From contig CALCCF010000074.1 of NCBI GenBank assembly GCA_937899905.1, forward strand, positions 1-34,982: DNA of 34,982 nucleotides, written 5' to 3'. The first letter of the stretch is position 1; each line of letters opens with the position of its first letter. The stretch comes from an uncultured Phycisphaeraceae bacterium (GTDB taxonomy: Bacteria; Planctomycetota; Phycisphaerae; Phycisphaerales; UBA1924). This document shows positions 8,327 through 18,077 of the stretch, one piece after another. A program made the translations under genes and the position numbers. A model generated the notes under the pieces. The model saw only the letters and a list, made by a program, of their open reading frames with translations, was not told where the DNA came from and searched no databases.

Positions 8327-9061
8327 CTACTCCACCGCTCGAAGCGTCTTCGGTGAAAGCGGCATCGGGAACTTGCCGCCGCTCTTCTTTAGGAGTTCGA
8401 GGCGAAGCTCGAGGCGTTGGGCTTCGAGACGCTCGTGCAGCATCGAGAGGAGCGGCTCGGCGTGCCGGGGTAGCTCGTCGGGCATGATCGGTTCGCCGTA
8501 ATGGACGCCAATGGGGCCGCGAAACAGGCTTGGGCGCTTCTGGCCGGGCGGGAACACGTCGTATACGCCGTCCACGGCGACTGGCAGCAACGGGCAGCGG
8601 GCCTTGCGCAGGATCAGGGCCATGCCCCGCTTGAGCGGCATGACGTGGCCATCTCGGGTCCGCCGACCTTCAGGGAACAGCAGCACGGCACCGCCGGCGT
8701 GCAGGCGATCGATGACGGCGTTGAGTGCGGCGCGATCGCCGGTGTCTTCCTTGATGGGGAACGCATTGAACGCGCTGATGAAGCGGCCGAAAAGAGGGTT
8801 CTTAAACAGGCCTGCACGCGCCAGGTAATCGAGGGGTCGCTTCTTGATGCCACCGCCGATCAGGGGCGGGTCGTAGTAGCTCTGATGATTGGCGACGACC
8901 AGCACCGGGCCGGAGTCGGGCATGCGTTCGGGGTGGAACCACTGGGCATTATGAAAGGAGCGGAACCAGACACGCGTCATCGGCTGGCCGATGCGGTAGG
9001 CCAACGTGTGCGTTGGGCTGGTCTGGATTTCGGCGTCGCCAGCTTGGCTCACGTCACCCAC
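8327..9061 (-). CDS. 1-acyl-glycerol-3-phosphate acyltransferase family protein (PlsC-like)
   Basis: The product (244 residues) belongs to the PlsC/LPLAT acyltransferases, which move an acyl chain to lysophosphatidic acid or a related acceptor at the inner face of the membrane. Block I, NHQSYYD (H59...D64), supplies the catalytic His/Asp. Block II lies around FKNPLFGRFISAFNAFPIKED, and block III is FPEGRRT (129-135). The following PLKRGMALILRKARCPLLPVAVDG is the usual block IV region. I chose the GTG at 9061 because it follows the cmk stop by 16 nt and has GAGGG 9 nt upstream; GTG 9052 is possible, and the open frame upstream lies inside cmk. It is the third gene of the unit TIM-barrel gene - cmk - plsC. 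It converges with the permease gene with only 6 nt between stops. Confidence 0.9.
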   Translation of the reverse strand: MGDVSQAGDAEIQTSPTHTLAYRIGQPMTRVWFRSFHNAQWFHPERMPDSGPVLVVANHQSYYDPPLIGGGIKKRPLDYLARAGLFKNPLFGRFISAFNAFPIKEDTGDRAALNAVIDRLHAGGAVLLFPEGRRTRDGHVMPLKRGMALILRKARCPLLPVAVDGVYDVFPPGQKRPSLFRGPIGVHYGEPIMPDELPRHAEPLLSMLHERLEAQRLELRLELLKKSGGKFPMPLSPKTLRAVE

Positions 9062-9077
9062 TTCGCCGGGCCCTCGG

Positions 9078-9950
9078 TTAGGCCACGCCCACGCGGTCGA
9101 GCACGTCGCGGCCGAGCCGATCGACAACCTGCTCGAACGTGAGGTCAGAGGTATCGACGGTGATGGCGTCGTCGGGGCAGATGAGCGGGCCCTCATCACG
9201 ATTGCGGTCGGCCTCGTCGCGCCTGGCGAGCTGCTCCATCAGCTCGTCTCCCTCAGCCGGATAGCCGGCGGCGCGGAGCTGGTCGGCGCGGCGTTCGGCC
9301 CGGACTTTCAGATCGGCGTCGAGGAAGAACTTGACGAGCGCGTCGGGGAACACGACCGAGCCCTGGTCACGCCCCTCGGTGACCAGACGGGGGTGCTGGT
9401 GGGCGATGATGCGCTGCTTGCGCACCATGTGGTGCCGAAGGGGCACGATGCCGGCGATGATCGAGACGGCCCGCGTGACGTCGGGTGTGCGGATGCGTTC
9501 GTTGATCGGCTCGAACTTACCGAGCGCCTTGGACCACGCCATGATGGCGGGCGGGTCGGTCGTCCAATCGAAGTGGACATCGGCCTCGGTCACAACCTCG
9601 ACGAATCGAGCGATGGCAGGGTCGCGGGTGGCTGGGTCGTCGGCCTCGATGTCGTCCATGAGGCCGCGGTCGATCGCGATGGCGGCAGCGGCGCGGTACA
9701 TGGCGCCCGTATCCAGCAGGTCGAGGCCCAGCCGCTCGGCCAGGGCCTGGGCGACGGTGCTCTTACCGGTGCCGGCCGGCCCGTCGATGGTGACGATGAT
9801 GTCCACGTCCTGTGGGATCACGCTGGCATGCCTCGCCGACGCCTGGCCGGAGTCCTTGGGCTCGGTCAGGCTGTTGGCCCCGCTCGCGGGTCTGCCAGCG
9901 TGGGCCGATGGATCGCTGAGCGTATGCCCGCGCGGTTCTCCGGCGTTCAT
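9078..9950 (-). CDS. cmk: Cytidylate kinase
   Basis: Cmk phosphorylates CMP and dCMP to the diphosphates with ATP in the cytoplasm. The Walker A loop GPAGTGKST is at residues 57-65. The CMP-binding DTGAMYRAAA follows at about 81-90. EGRDQGSVVFPDA matches the family's GRD..TVVFPDA, and ADRNRDEGPL matches the lid motif DRNR. The 290 residues exceed the usual 220-230 mainly through an N-terminal tail of about 48 residues, low in complexity and rich in Ala, Gly and Ser. An internal GTG at codon 44 could be the true start. The ATG at 9950 overlaps the stop of the TIM-barrel gene by 4 nt (ATGA), so translational coupling is likely. Confidence 0.95.
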   Translation of the reverse strand: MNAGEPRGHTLSDPSAHAGRPASGANSLTEPKDSGQASARHASVIPQDVDIIVTIDGPAGTGKSTVAQALAERLGLDLLDTGAMYRAAAAIAIDRGLMDDIEADDPATRDPAIARFVEVVTEADVHFDWTTDPPAIMAWSKALGKFEPINERIRTPDVTRAVSIIAGIVPLRHHMVRKQRIIAHQHPRLVTEGRDQGSVVFPDALVKFFLDADLKVRAERRADQLRAAGYPAEGDELMEQLARRDEADRNRDEGPLICPDDAITVDTSDLTFEQVVDRLGRDVLDRVGVA

Positions 9951-11101
9951 GACTCGTCCTCCGAGTCGGCTTCTGACGTGGGCTCCGCCGAATCCTGGGC
10001 GGCGGATTTCTTGCTGGTCTTCTTGGACGACTTCTTGGTGGTCTTCTTCTTCGAGGACTGTTTGGTGCTCGTGGTCGCCTGCTCATCGGCCGCGGACTGG
10101 TCATCCGCACCCTCTGGATCGGCATCTTGCGAAGATTCCCCACTGTCGCCGGCGCCTTCCTGGTCTTCCTCTTCGTCCTCGTTCTCGTTCTCGTCGTTGA
10201 AGATCGCGTCGAGCAGGGCGGCCGCGGCGGCGTCCATCTCGTCGTCGATCTCCTCATCCTGCACCAGCGAGAAGGGCCCTGGGTTGCCAGCGAGGGCATT
10301 CGCGAAGGCCTCTCGGCTGCGACGCAGGCCCATCTCGAGATCGCCCGGTCCGCGATAATCGAGGCCGACGGCGCCGTCGTATCCAACCGCGGCGATAGCC
10401 TCGACGGCGGCGCCGAGGTTAAAGCCATCGTGATCGACGATGGCGCGCTCGTCTTCCAGTTCGCCCTCGATCACACCGAAGCCCAGCGTCGTGCCGAGCA
10501 CAGCGGAGGCGTACGGCGTGACCCGGCGCAGGTACGCGGGCATGTCCTCGGCACTGGCGGCGTCGGCAAAGTCGGGCATCGTCCCGACGCGGAAGCCCCC
10601 GATCTTCTTGAGCAGGTCGGTGAGGCGATCAGGCGACGAGGTCAGCCCCTGCTGCGGTGTCGACGGGCCGGGCAGAATGAGCAGGTTGAGCTCGCGCTGC
10701 TCGGCGTCGCCCATGAGCGCCTTGAATCGCTCGGCGACGATGTCGAGGGCCTCTGGTGTGTCCGGCGCGGCCACGGCGACGGCGGCGGCGTTACAGCCCA
10801 GCAGGCTGGCGGCGGCCATGACGCGACCAATGCGCTCGGCGGCCGCGCTGGCGTCGGCCCCAGCGAGCTGCTGCGGGGTTTCCTCGAGCAGCACGAGGCA
10901 GGAGCAGCGGGCCCGGTCGGAGGCGTCGCGCAGCCGCGTGAGGTCGTCACGCGTCCGCCCGGCGAGCAGATCGGCCGACAGCATCAGCCCGTGGAGCCCG
11001 AGTTGCTCGTGCGTATACCGCGGGAGGTCGGTGAGCGGGAGCGTGGCATCCTTGCCGACGAGCATGGGGCGCAAGGAACGGGCGGCAAGGGCGAGCAGCA
11101 T
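9947..11101 (-). CDS. Sugar-phosphate isomerase/epimerase-like TIM-barrel protein with acidic and lysine-rich tail
   Basis: The 384-residue protein has two parts. Residues about 1-280 read as an AP-endonuclease-2-type TIM barrel (xylose isomerase-like family), with strands such as GLHGLMLSADLL, CNAAAVAVAA, LNLLILPGPS, IVDHDGFNLG and YDGAVGLDYRG. Several usual metal-ligand Glu/His residues are not obvious, so activity is uncertain. From about residue 282 it becomes low in complexity. An acidic stretch (NENEDEEEDQEG) is followed by a Ser/Thr/Lys block at about 347-365 in which half the residues are lysine (KKKTTKKSSKKTSKK), like the tail of histone H1. The ATG at 11101 has no ribosome site but has TACAGT 6 nt upstream. 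The gene overlaps cmk by 4 nt. The function is unknown. Confidence 0.8.
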   Translation of the reverse strand: MLLALAARSLRPMLVGKDATLPLTDLPRYTHEQLGLHGLMLSADLLAGRTRDDLTRLRDASDRARCSCLVLLEETPQQLAGADASAAAERIGRVMAAASLLGCNAAAVAVAAPDTPEALDIVAERFKALMGDAEQRELNLLILPGPSTPQQGLTSSPDRLTDLLKKIGGFRVGTMPDFADAASAEDMPAYLRRVTPYASAVLGTTLGFGVIEGELEDERAIVDHDGFNLGAAVEAIAAVGYDGAVGLDYRGPGDLEMGLRRSREAFANALAGNPGPFSLVQDEEIDDEMDAAAAALLDAIFNDENENEDEEEDQEGAGDSGESSQDADPEGADDQSAADEQATTSTKQSSKKKTTKKSSKKTSKKSAAQDSAEPTSEADSEDES

Positions 11102-11107
11102 TGAACG

Positions 11108-11113
11108 ACTGTA
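11108..11113 (-). promoter_or_regulatory. Candidate leaderless -10 (TACAGT) for the TIM-barrel/cmk/plsC unit
   Basis: On the minus strand TACAGT is followed by CGTTCA (6 nt) and the ATG at 11101, with no Shine-Dalgarno sequence. Confidence 0.42.
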
Positions 11114-11210
11114 GTCGCCCAGCCACGGGGCATCCCCCGCATCGGTGCGGTCTGGGGGGCAGTCTTTCGGGGGTGGGTGGCCCGACCGGGCATCGGCTCT
11201 AGCATTGGCT

Positions 11211-11237
11211 CCGGCGGGGGGCTCGACCCCGTGCCGG
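11211..11237 (+). other. Stem-loop in the gcvH leader
   Basis: CCGGC (11211-11215) pairs with GCCGG (11233-11237), and GGGG (11216-11219) pairs with CCCC (11227-11230), with a GT bulge. A TAGCAT hexamer at 11200-11205 could be a -10 box that would start transcription at the base of the hairpin. I see no conserved glycine-riboswitch core. It may be chance structure in GC-rich DNA. Confidence 0.25.
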
Positions 11238-11276
11238 CTCAGCCGAGACGTACACGAACGAAGAAAGAGCGCACCC

Positions 11277-11657
11277 ATGCCCGCACCCGATGACCGTCGC
11301 TACAGCGACTCCCACGAATGGCACAAGCACGAGGGCGATGTTGTCGTCTTGGGCATCACCCAGTTCGCCGTCGACCAGCTCACCGATGTCACGTTCGTCG
11401 AGATGAAGCCCGGCGGCACGAGCGTCTCCAAGGGCGATCCCGTCGGCGAGGTCGAGTCGGTCAAGACCACCAGCGATATCTACAGCAGCGTCGACGGCGA
11501 GATCGTCGAGGTGAACGAGGCGCTGGGCGACAACCCCGGGCTTATCAACGAGGACTGCTATGGCGCGGGATGGCTCGTGAAGATCAAGCCCAGTGATCCC
11601 AGCCAGCTGGAGGCGTTGATGGATGCTGAGGCCTACGCGGCGAGCGGCGGCTCGTGA
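11277..11657 (+). CDS. gcvH: Glycine cleavage system H protein
   Basis: GcvH carries the lipoyl-bound aminomethyl group between the P, T and L proteins of the glycine cleavage complex in the cytoplasm. The 126-residue length is typical. The N-terminus has the diagnostic YSDSHEWHK. The lipoylation site is Lys63 in VESVKTTSDIYS. The family's conserved NEALGDNPGLIN and the GAGWLVKIKPSD end are also present. The ATG at 11277 has an A/G-rich ribosome site (AAGAAAGAG) about 9 nt upstream. The other glycine cleavage genes are not in the window. It stands 31 nt ahead of an ABC transporter and in line with serA, so serine/glycine genes flank the transporter. Confidence 0.96.
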   Translation: MPAPDDRRYSDSHEWHKHEGDVVVLGITQFAVDQLTDVTFVEMKPGGTSVSKGDPVGEVESVKTTSDIYSSVDGEIVEVNEALGDNPGLINEDCYGAGWLVKIKPSDPSQLEALMDAEAYAASGGS

Positions 11658-11688
11658 AACGATCGGTCCGGCTGGCCCAAGAACTGGC

Positions 11689-12426
<738 letters not shown>

Positions 12427-15122
12427 GACCGGCCTGCTCATATCCGCGGTGGCGCTGTCGGCGGCGCTGATCGCCGCGGTCGCCTGCGCGCTCAGCTCTG
12501 CGACGAACGCCGTCAACGAACGCATGGACGCGACCTTCGGCTCGGCCGAGCTGCGCCTCGAGCCGACCGGCCGCGGCGGCTTCATGCCCGAGAGTGCGCT
12601 GGACACGGTTCTGGCATGGCCCGAGGTCGAGGCGGCCGCGCCGAGGCTGTCGCGTGACCTCGCGTTACAGATCACTCGCGAGGTCTACACGGTCAATGAC
12701 GATGGCACACTTCGGCAGCGGCGGGCCAACTTCCGAGTCAACGCGATGGGCATCGGCGTTGATCCCAAGGCCGAGGCGTCGATCCGCCCGATCCGCATCA
12801 TCGCCGGCCGCGGGCCCGAGGCGGACGACGAGGTCGTGCTCGACGCGACACTGGCCGGACGGCTGACCTGGGACGGCAGCCTGGAAGAGATCCGAAAGCT
12901 CGGCGTGCTGAACCGGGCCGATCCGCTCATCGCGAAGGACGGCGAGGCGGCATTGCCTCCGGCCCCCACTACCCCCCCATCGGACGCGGTCGAGGCCGAA
13001 GCCTTTAACTCGCTGCAAGGCATCCGGCTTGGGGACACCATCACGGTTCGACGGCTCTTCGGGTCTCGCGAGGTCCGCGTCGTCGGCATGAGCGAGCCGC
13101 CGCCGCTGGGCGGGCGGCCGCAGGCGTTCATGACGCTTGACGGCCTCCGTGCCGCGACGGGCCGCGGCGAACAGGAACTAACCCAGGTCGACATCAAGGT
13201 AAAGCCGGGAGTCGATGCCCAGGCGATCGCCGAGGCACGGCAGGATGAGTCTCCCGAGGGCTCGCTGCTGCAGACGACGGAGCGCATCACAAGCGGGCTG
13301 GATCGGAACATGCGCAGCGGGCAGTTTGGCCTGGCACTCGCGATAATGCTCGCGTTGCTCTCGGCGGCGTTCATTATCGTGACCGGCCTGGGCGCGGGCG
13401 TGGTCGAGCGTCAGCGAGAGCTGGGCATGCTGCGATGTATCGGGGCTAGTCGCGGGCAGATCGCGCAGGCACAGCTCGTCGAGGGACTACTGATCGGCGT
13501 CGCGGGCGCGTGCATCGGTGTGCCCTTGGGAGTGGGCGTCGCTGGGGCTGGAGCGTGGTACTACCGGGAGGTCTTGCCGAGCGGGCTCGCGACACCCCCG
13601 GCGTTGCTGGCGCTGGCGTTCTTTGGTTCGATCTTCGCGGGCGTGCTGGGCGCCATCTGGCCGGCGATCCGCGCGAGCCGCACGAGCCCGATGGGCGCAA
13701 TCGCCAGCCGGGCGCGTGCTCCAAGACCGATCACGATGGTCGTGCTGGGCGTGCTTGGTCTCGCGTTGATCGGCGTGCAGGGCATTGCGGTGGGCTTGCC
13801 CGACAACGGGCAGGTCGTGTTCTGGAGCTACGCGACGTTCGGGCTGCCGGCGATGTTCCTGGGCTACTTCCTGCTCGGTCCGCCGGTGCTTCTGGTGCTC
13901 TCCACGCTGCTCGCGGGCCCACTCTCGCGCGTGCTCGGGCTGCCCAGCAAGGTAGTCAGCCGCAGCGTGCGTTCGATGCCGTACCGGCTCGGCTTCACGT
14001 CGGGCGCGCTCATGACCGGCCTCGCGCTCATGATCTCCAACTGGATCACCGGCGGCGCGGTGCTGCGTGATTGGCTCGGGCAGATCGACTTTCCCGACGC
14101 GTTTGTCAGCGGCATGCGTCTGACCGAAGAGAGCCGCGAGGCCCTCGACGAGCTGCCCTATGTCCGCAGCACGTGCGCGGTCACGCTGTTCCCGGTCGAG
14201 ACCGACGCGTTCGGCATCCGCGCCTTGCAGACGTACCAGACGACCTTTGTCGCCTTCGAGCCCGAGCCCTTCTTTGAGATGACGCGGCTGGTCTGGGTCG
14301 AGGGCGACGGCGAGTACGCAAAGCGCCGGCTCGTGGAGGGCGGCGCGGTCATCGTTGCACGAGAGTTCAACGTAGCCCAGGGGCTGGGCGTCGGCGATAC
14401 GTTCACCTGCCGCGTGCAGGGCGAGAGCTTCGACTTCGAGGTCGTCGGCGTGATCGCCAGCCCAGGGCTCGAGATCGTCGGCCAGTATTTCAACGCCGGC
14501 GAGGACCTTTCGCGGCAAGCCGTACACGCGGTATTCGGCACGAGGCGAGACCTGGTCGAGCGATTCGGCGTGAACGCGATCCACCTCATCCAGATGGACC
14601 TGGACGACGACATCGACGACGACGTGGCCGTCGCGGAGATCCGAGACGTGCTCTTCGGCAGCGGCGTCCTCGATGCTGGCAGCGGCCGGCAAATCAAGCG
14701 CGAGATCGAGACGGTTGCGGGAACAACGCTGGTGGTCTTTTCTGCCGTCGCCGTCATGGCGATGCTCGTGGCGTGCTTTGGTGTGACGAACCTGATCGTG
14801 GCCGGCATCCATGCGCGGCGGTACGAGCTCGGCGTGCTCCGCGCCGTCGGGGCATCGCGTGGCGTCACGGCTCGGCTGGTCTTGGCCGAGGCCGTGCTCA
14901 TCGCCTTGGGCGCGATCGTGCTCGGCACGGCCCTTGGCTTCCAGGCCGCGTGGGCCGGACATCGGCTATACGAGCTGCTCGCCGGCCTCACGCTCTCGCT
15001 GAAGCCGCCGATCGGCCCGCTCGCGTTCAGTTGGACAGTAACGATGGTGCTGACCCTCCTGGCGGCGGCACCGGCGGTCATCGCACTCGCGAGGCGCAAG
15101 CCGCTGGAGTTACTGGGCGCGC

Positions 15123-16421
15123 GTGGCGGATGATCCGATACCATCGGACGTGACAAGGCCCACCGAATCCAGCACCATCGAGCGAGCGACGAGCTACCCG
15201 AAGCACAAGATCCGCTTCGTGCTGCTCGAGGGCATCCACCCCGCGGCCCGCGAGCAGCTCGAGCGAGATGGCTTCACGGTGGAGCAGATCGACGGCTCGC
15301 TCAGCGAGGCAGCGCTGGCCGAGGCCGTCCGCGATGCCCACGTCATCGGCATCCGCAGCAAGACCCAGATCGATGCCACGGTCTTGGCGCACGCCCAGAA
15401 GCTCCTGGCCATTGGCTGCTTCTGCATCGGCACGAACCAGGTCGACCTCGCCTCCGCCGCCGCTCGCGGCATCCCGGTGTACAACAGCCCGTTCAGCAAC
15501 ACGCGGAGCGTCGCCGAGCTCGTGATCGCCGAGATCATCGCGCTTCACCGAAAGCTGTTCGATCGTTCGGCTAGTGCGCACGCCGGCCGCTGGCAGAAGA
15601 GCAGCACGGGCAGCCACGAGGTGCGAGGGCGCACGCTCGGCATCATCGGGTATGGCCGCATCGGCTCACAGGTGAGCGTGCTGGCCGAGGCGCTGGGCAT
15701 GCGTGTGATGTACTTCGATGTCCGCCCGACGCTCGCGCTGGGCAATGCGCGACTGGTGGCCTCGCTGAACGAGTTGCTTGAAGCGAGCGATGTCATCTCG
15801 CTCCACGTTCCCGCCACGGATCGCACGCACTCGATGATCGGCGCCGACGAGATCCGTCGCATGAAGCCTGGCGCTCTGCTGCTAAACAACGCGCGCGGGA
15901 GCGTGGTCGACCTCGCTGCGGTTGCCGACGCGCTGAAGAGCGGTCATTTAGGCGGCGCGGCGGTCGATGTCTTTCCAGAAGAGCCCTCGAAGAACGACGA
16001 CGCGTTCGAGTGCGCGTTGCAGGGCCTCGACAACGTGATCCTGACGCCGCACGTCGGCGGCTCGACCGAAGAGGCCCAGGCCGCGATCGCCGTCGATGTC
16101 GCCGGCAAGCTCGCTCGATTCGTCAACGACGGCTCGACGACCGGGGCGGTGAACGTGCCCGAGGCGGACCTGCCCGAGCAACTGCCAACGGACAAGGGCC
16201 GACCGCACCGCATCCTCCACTTCCACCGCAACGTGCCCGGCGTGCTCAACACGCTGCACCAGGTGCTGGCCAGCCACGGCGCCAACGTCAGCGGCGAGGT
16301 GTTACGCACCAAGGACGATCTCGGCTACGTCGTGCTCGACGTCGATCCCGGTGACTCCCGGCCGGTTGCCGAGGAGCTCGAGGCGATCGCGGAGACCATC
16401 CGCGTGCGGGTGTTGTGGTAG
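15123..16421 (+). CDS. serA: D-3-phosphoglycerate dehydrogenase
   Basis: SerA oxidises 3-phosphoglycerate with NAD+, the first step of serine synthesis. The protein follows the E. coli enzyme closely. IGCFCIGTNQVDL is at about 98-109 and NSPFSNTRSVAELVI at 121-135, and the Rossmann loop is GYGRIG (176-181). Catalytic Arg258 (NNARGSVVD), Glu287 (DVFPEEP) and His310 (LTPHVGGS) are all present. An ACT domain at about 355-432 (RILHFHRNVPGVLNTLHQVLASHGANVSG in two halves) is the site of serine feedback in this type. The first start is GTG 15123, overlapping the permease stop. GTG 15150 is equally possible, because TACCAT lies 5 nt before it (a leaderless-type promoter) and residues 1-9 are not conserved. 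The gene ends a cluster that begins with gcvH. Confidence 0.96.
   Translation: MADDPIPSDVTRPTESSTIERATSYPKHKIRFVLLEGIHPAAREQLERDGFTVEQIDGSLSEAALAEAVRDAHVIGIRSKTQIDATVLAHAQKLLAIGCFCIGTNQVDLASAAARGIPVYNSPFSNTRSVAELVIAEIIALHRKLFDRSASAHAGRWQKSSTGSHEVRGRTLGIIGYGRIGSQVSVLAEALGMRVMYFDVRPTLALGNARLVASLNELLEASDVISLHVPATDRTHSMIGADEIRRMKPGALLLNNARGSVVDLAAVADALKSGHLGGAAVDVFPEEPSKNDDAFECALQGLDNVILTPHVGGSTEEAQAAIAVDVAGKLARFVNDGSTTGAVNVPEADLPEQLPTDKGRPHRILHFHRNVPGVLNTLHQVLASHGANVSGEVLRTKDDLGYVVLDVDPGDSRPVAEELEAIAETIRVRVLW
15139..15144 (+). promoter_or_regulatory. Candidate leaderless -10 (TACCAT) before GTG 15150 of serA
   Basis: TACCAT is followed by CGGAC (5 nt) and GTG 15150. It lies within the first codons if GTG 15123 is used. 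If real, serA has its own internal promoter and starts at 15150. Confidence 0.3.
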
Positions 16422-16435
16422 GGATCGACGAGAGC

Positions 16436-16467
16436 GGGCGGCGGGAGTTTTGAGTTTCCCGCCGCCC
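16436..16467. terminator. Strong stem-loop between convergent genes, no U-tract
   Basis: GGGCGGCGGGA (16436-16446) pairs perfectly with TCCCGCCGCCC (16457-16467) around a 10-nt loop. It sits 14 nt after the serA stop and 40 nt before the stop of the convergent dockerin gene. No T-run follows in either direction, so it is at most a non-canonical or RNA-protecting 3' hairpin serving both genes. Confidence 0.5.
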
Positions 16468-16506
16468 AGCGGCATTCGGAGATGCTCTCAGTTCGGTCGT
16501 GTGTGT

Positions 16507-17925
16507 CTACGGGCAGCCATCATCAAACGCGTCCTGATAAGCGAGGAAATCGAACGTGTTGAAGAGACCATCGCAGTTAAAGTCGCCCTCTGGATCCATG
16601 TCAGTGAACGCCGTCTGGAACGCCAGGAAGTCGAAGAGTGTGAGCACGCCGTCGCCGTCAAAGTCGGCCCGGCAAGGATCGCACGCGACGAGCCTCGCGA
16701 TTCCTCGTGCAGCAACCGAACCCGAGTTTGAAAAGAAGCCACCCGCGTAGAGCGCCGGGCCAGATCCATCATCGTGGGCTAGCAGCGCAGCCACATTGCT
16801 GTCGAAGCCATCTCCCACGGCAGACCATTCCATGCCGTCCCACCGCGCGACTCTTAGAGCAGTCATGCCTCCGGCGGTGAGAAAGGCACCACCTGCGTAC
16901 AGCGCAGCACCCGATCCTGATCCATCATCAAATACCTCGAGCGCAGAAACGAAAGGCTGTGTTGAACCGCCCACGCCCGTCCCAGACGCTCCGGTGAGAT
17001 CATCCCATGCGGAGGGTGCCCACGAGGCGATATTGTTCGACAATACACCGCCTGCGTTGTCGAAGTCACCTCCCGCGTACAGCCGCGTCGATGACGTGAA
17101 GGGAGTAATGCCCGGGTCAAATTCCTCCAAAGCCAAGATGAATCCGTCGCTTCCGGTGCCAGATGGCCCCGACAACGCGGTAAGCGTGGAACCGTCCCAC
17201 TTCACGATGTCGTTGTAGACTGTTCCGCTGATAGAGGTAAAGCTTCCGGCGATGAAGAGTGCCGGTCCCGAGCCCGATCCATCATCGAACACCTGCAGCG
17301 CATTGATCGAAGGAGACGACAATCCTGAAACAGCTGACCAAGAAGTACCATTCCACTTAAACAGACCGCCGGAGAAACCACCAACTCCTTGGCCTCGACC
17401 GGCGTAGAGCGCAGGCCCGGTACCGTCATCGAAAACGGCAAGCGCCCTGACAGCGCCTCCGCCACTCACAAGGCCTCCCGAACTCGACCACGAGGTTCCG
17501 TCCCATCGAGCGATGCCGTTTGCGGTGAATCCGCCGACGGTCGTGAACTCGCCACCAACGTACAGGTCCTCACCCATGCCATCATCAAATGTGGCAAATG
17601 ACCATACAGGGCCATTCGGCTGTTGGCCGGCAACCCCAACCACGGATAGAGCGGTGCCATCCCATCGAGCAATGTCCAAACCACCACCGCCGATGAAAAA
17701 CTCGCCACCTAGGAAGAGTGACGGCCCGGAGCCTGTGCCTTCATCAAATTCGGCGAGAGCTAGAACACCCATCATGCTTGAGACGCTCGTACCTGCTCCA
17801 ACTTGCTCCCACTGAAGGTCGCAGCACGGATCCGTCTGGGCAAGACCAGCGGTTGGCGCCATCAGAATGCACAACATGGCACCGCGAGCCAGCTTCGACG
17901 ACAACGACAATCTAGAACTGTTCAT
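16507..17925 (-). CDS. Secreted seven-repeat propeller-like protein with C-terminal GC-type dockerin
   Basis: The 472-residue protein has a Sec signal peptide (about 1-29, ending near AGLAQ). Seven repeats of about 50-70 residues follow, each with a 'FDDG(S)G(SG)PALYAGG.F...GG......IARWDGT.WS.' core, for example YVGGEFTTVGGF...IARWDGTSW. Seven units of this length fit a seven-bladed beta-propeller, but no named family is certain. The end (about 418-472) has two calcium-loop repeats, ADFDGDGVLTLFDFLAFQ and GDFNCDGLFNTFDFLAYQ, and stops at DGCP. This is the GC-type dockerin module of Phycisphaerae, thought to anchor or sort exported proteins. The ATG at 17925 has GGAGG at 17937-17933. The gene looks less GC-rich than its neighbours. 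A hairpin-filled leader precedes it. The ligand and role are unknown. Confidence 0.85.
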   Translation of the reverse strand: MNSSRLSLSSKLARGAMLCILMAPTAGLAQTDPCCDLQWEQVGAGTSVSSMMGVLALAEFDEGTGSGPSLFLGGEFFIGGGGLDIARWDGTALSVVGVAGQQPNGPVWSFATFDDGMGEDLYVGGEFTTVGGFTANGIARWDGTSWSSSGGLVSGGGAVRALAVFDDGTGPALYAGRGQGVGGFSGGLFKWNGTSWSAVSGLSSPSINALQVFDDGSGSGPALFIAGSFTSISGTVYNDIVKWDGSTLTALSGPSGTGSDGFILALEEFDPGITPFTSSTRLYAGGDFDNAGGVLSNNIASWAPSAWDDLTGASGTGVGGSTQPFVSALEVFDDGSGSGAALYAGGAFLTAGGMTALRVARWDGMEWSAVGDGFDSNVAALLAHDDGSGPALYAGGFFSNSGSVAARGIARLVACDPCRADFDGDGVLTLFDFLAFQTAFTDMDPEGDFNCDGLFNTFDFLAYQDAFDDGCP

Positions 17926-18077
17926 ACGACAACCTCCGCCCTCGTCTGAGGGCGCACAGCGCTCGTGTTGCGCGACAACGCATCGCGCATTGAAAGCGCT
18001 CGCCCACCCAAGCCGGGTGGACCGTCACGATTTGGAAAAGACTGACGGACTCCCGCAGCAGCGCCTCATGCTACTGC
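17926..18077 (-). ncRNA. Candidate structured 5' leader (five consecutive hairpins) of the dockerin gene
   Basis: Read on the minus strand, the leader folds into five hairpins almost end to end. H1 pairs 18077-18070 with 18062-18055 (8 bp, one G-U). H2 pairs 18048-18043 with 18027-18022 (CCGTCA/TGACGG). H3 pairs 18020-18015 with 18009-18004 (CCACCC/GGGTGG, 5-nt loop). H4 is nested: AGCGCT at 18000-17995 pairs with 17963-17958, and TGCGCGA at 17989-17983 pairs with 17975-17969. H5 pairs 17953-17948 with 17943-17938 (GCCCTC/GAGGGC, 4-nt loop) and abuts the GGAGG ribosome site. Gaps between hairpins are 1-6 nt. It matches no riboswitch class that I recognise. Structure is seen; a regulatory role is inference. 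Confidence 0.5.

Noticed and set aside
11102-11276. Glycine riboswitch ahead of gcvH
   Set aside because: The conserved aptamer core sequences are not present; only a simple hairpin is seen.
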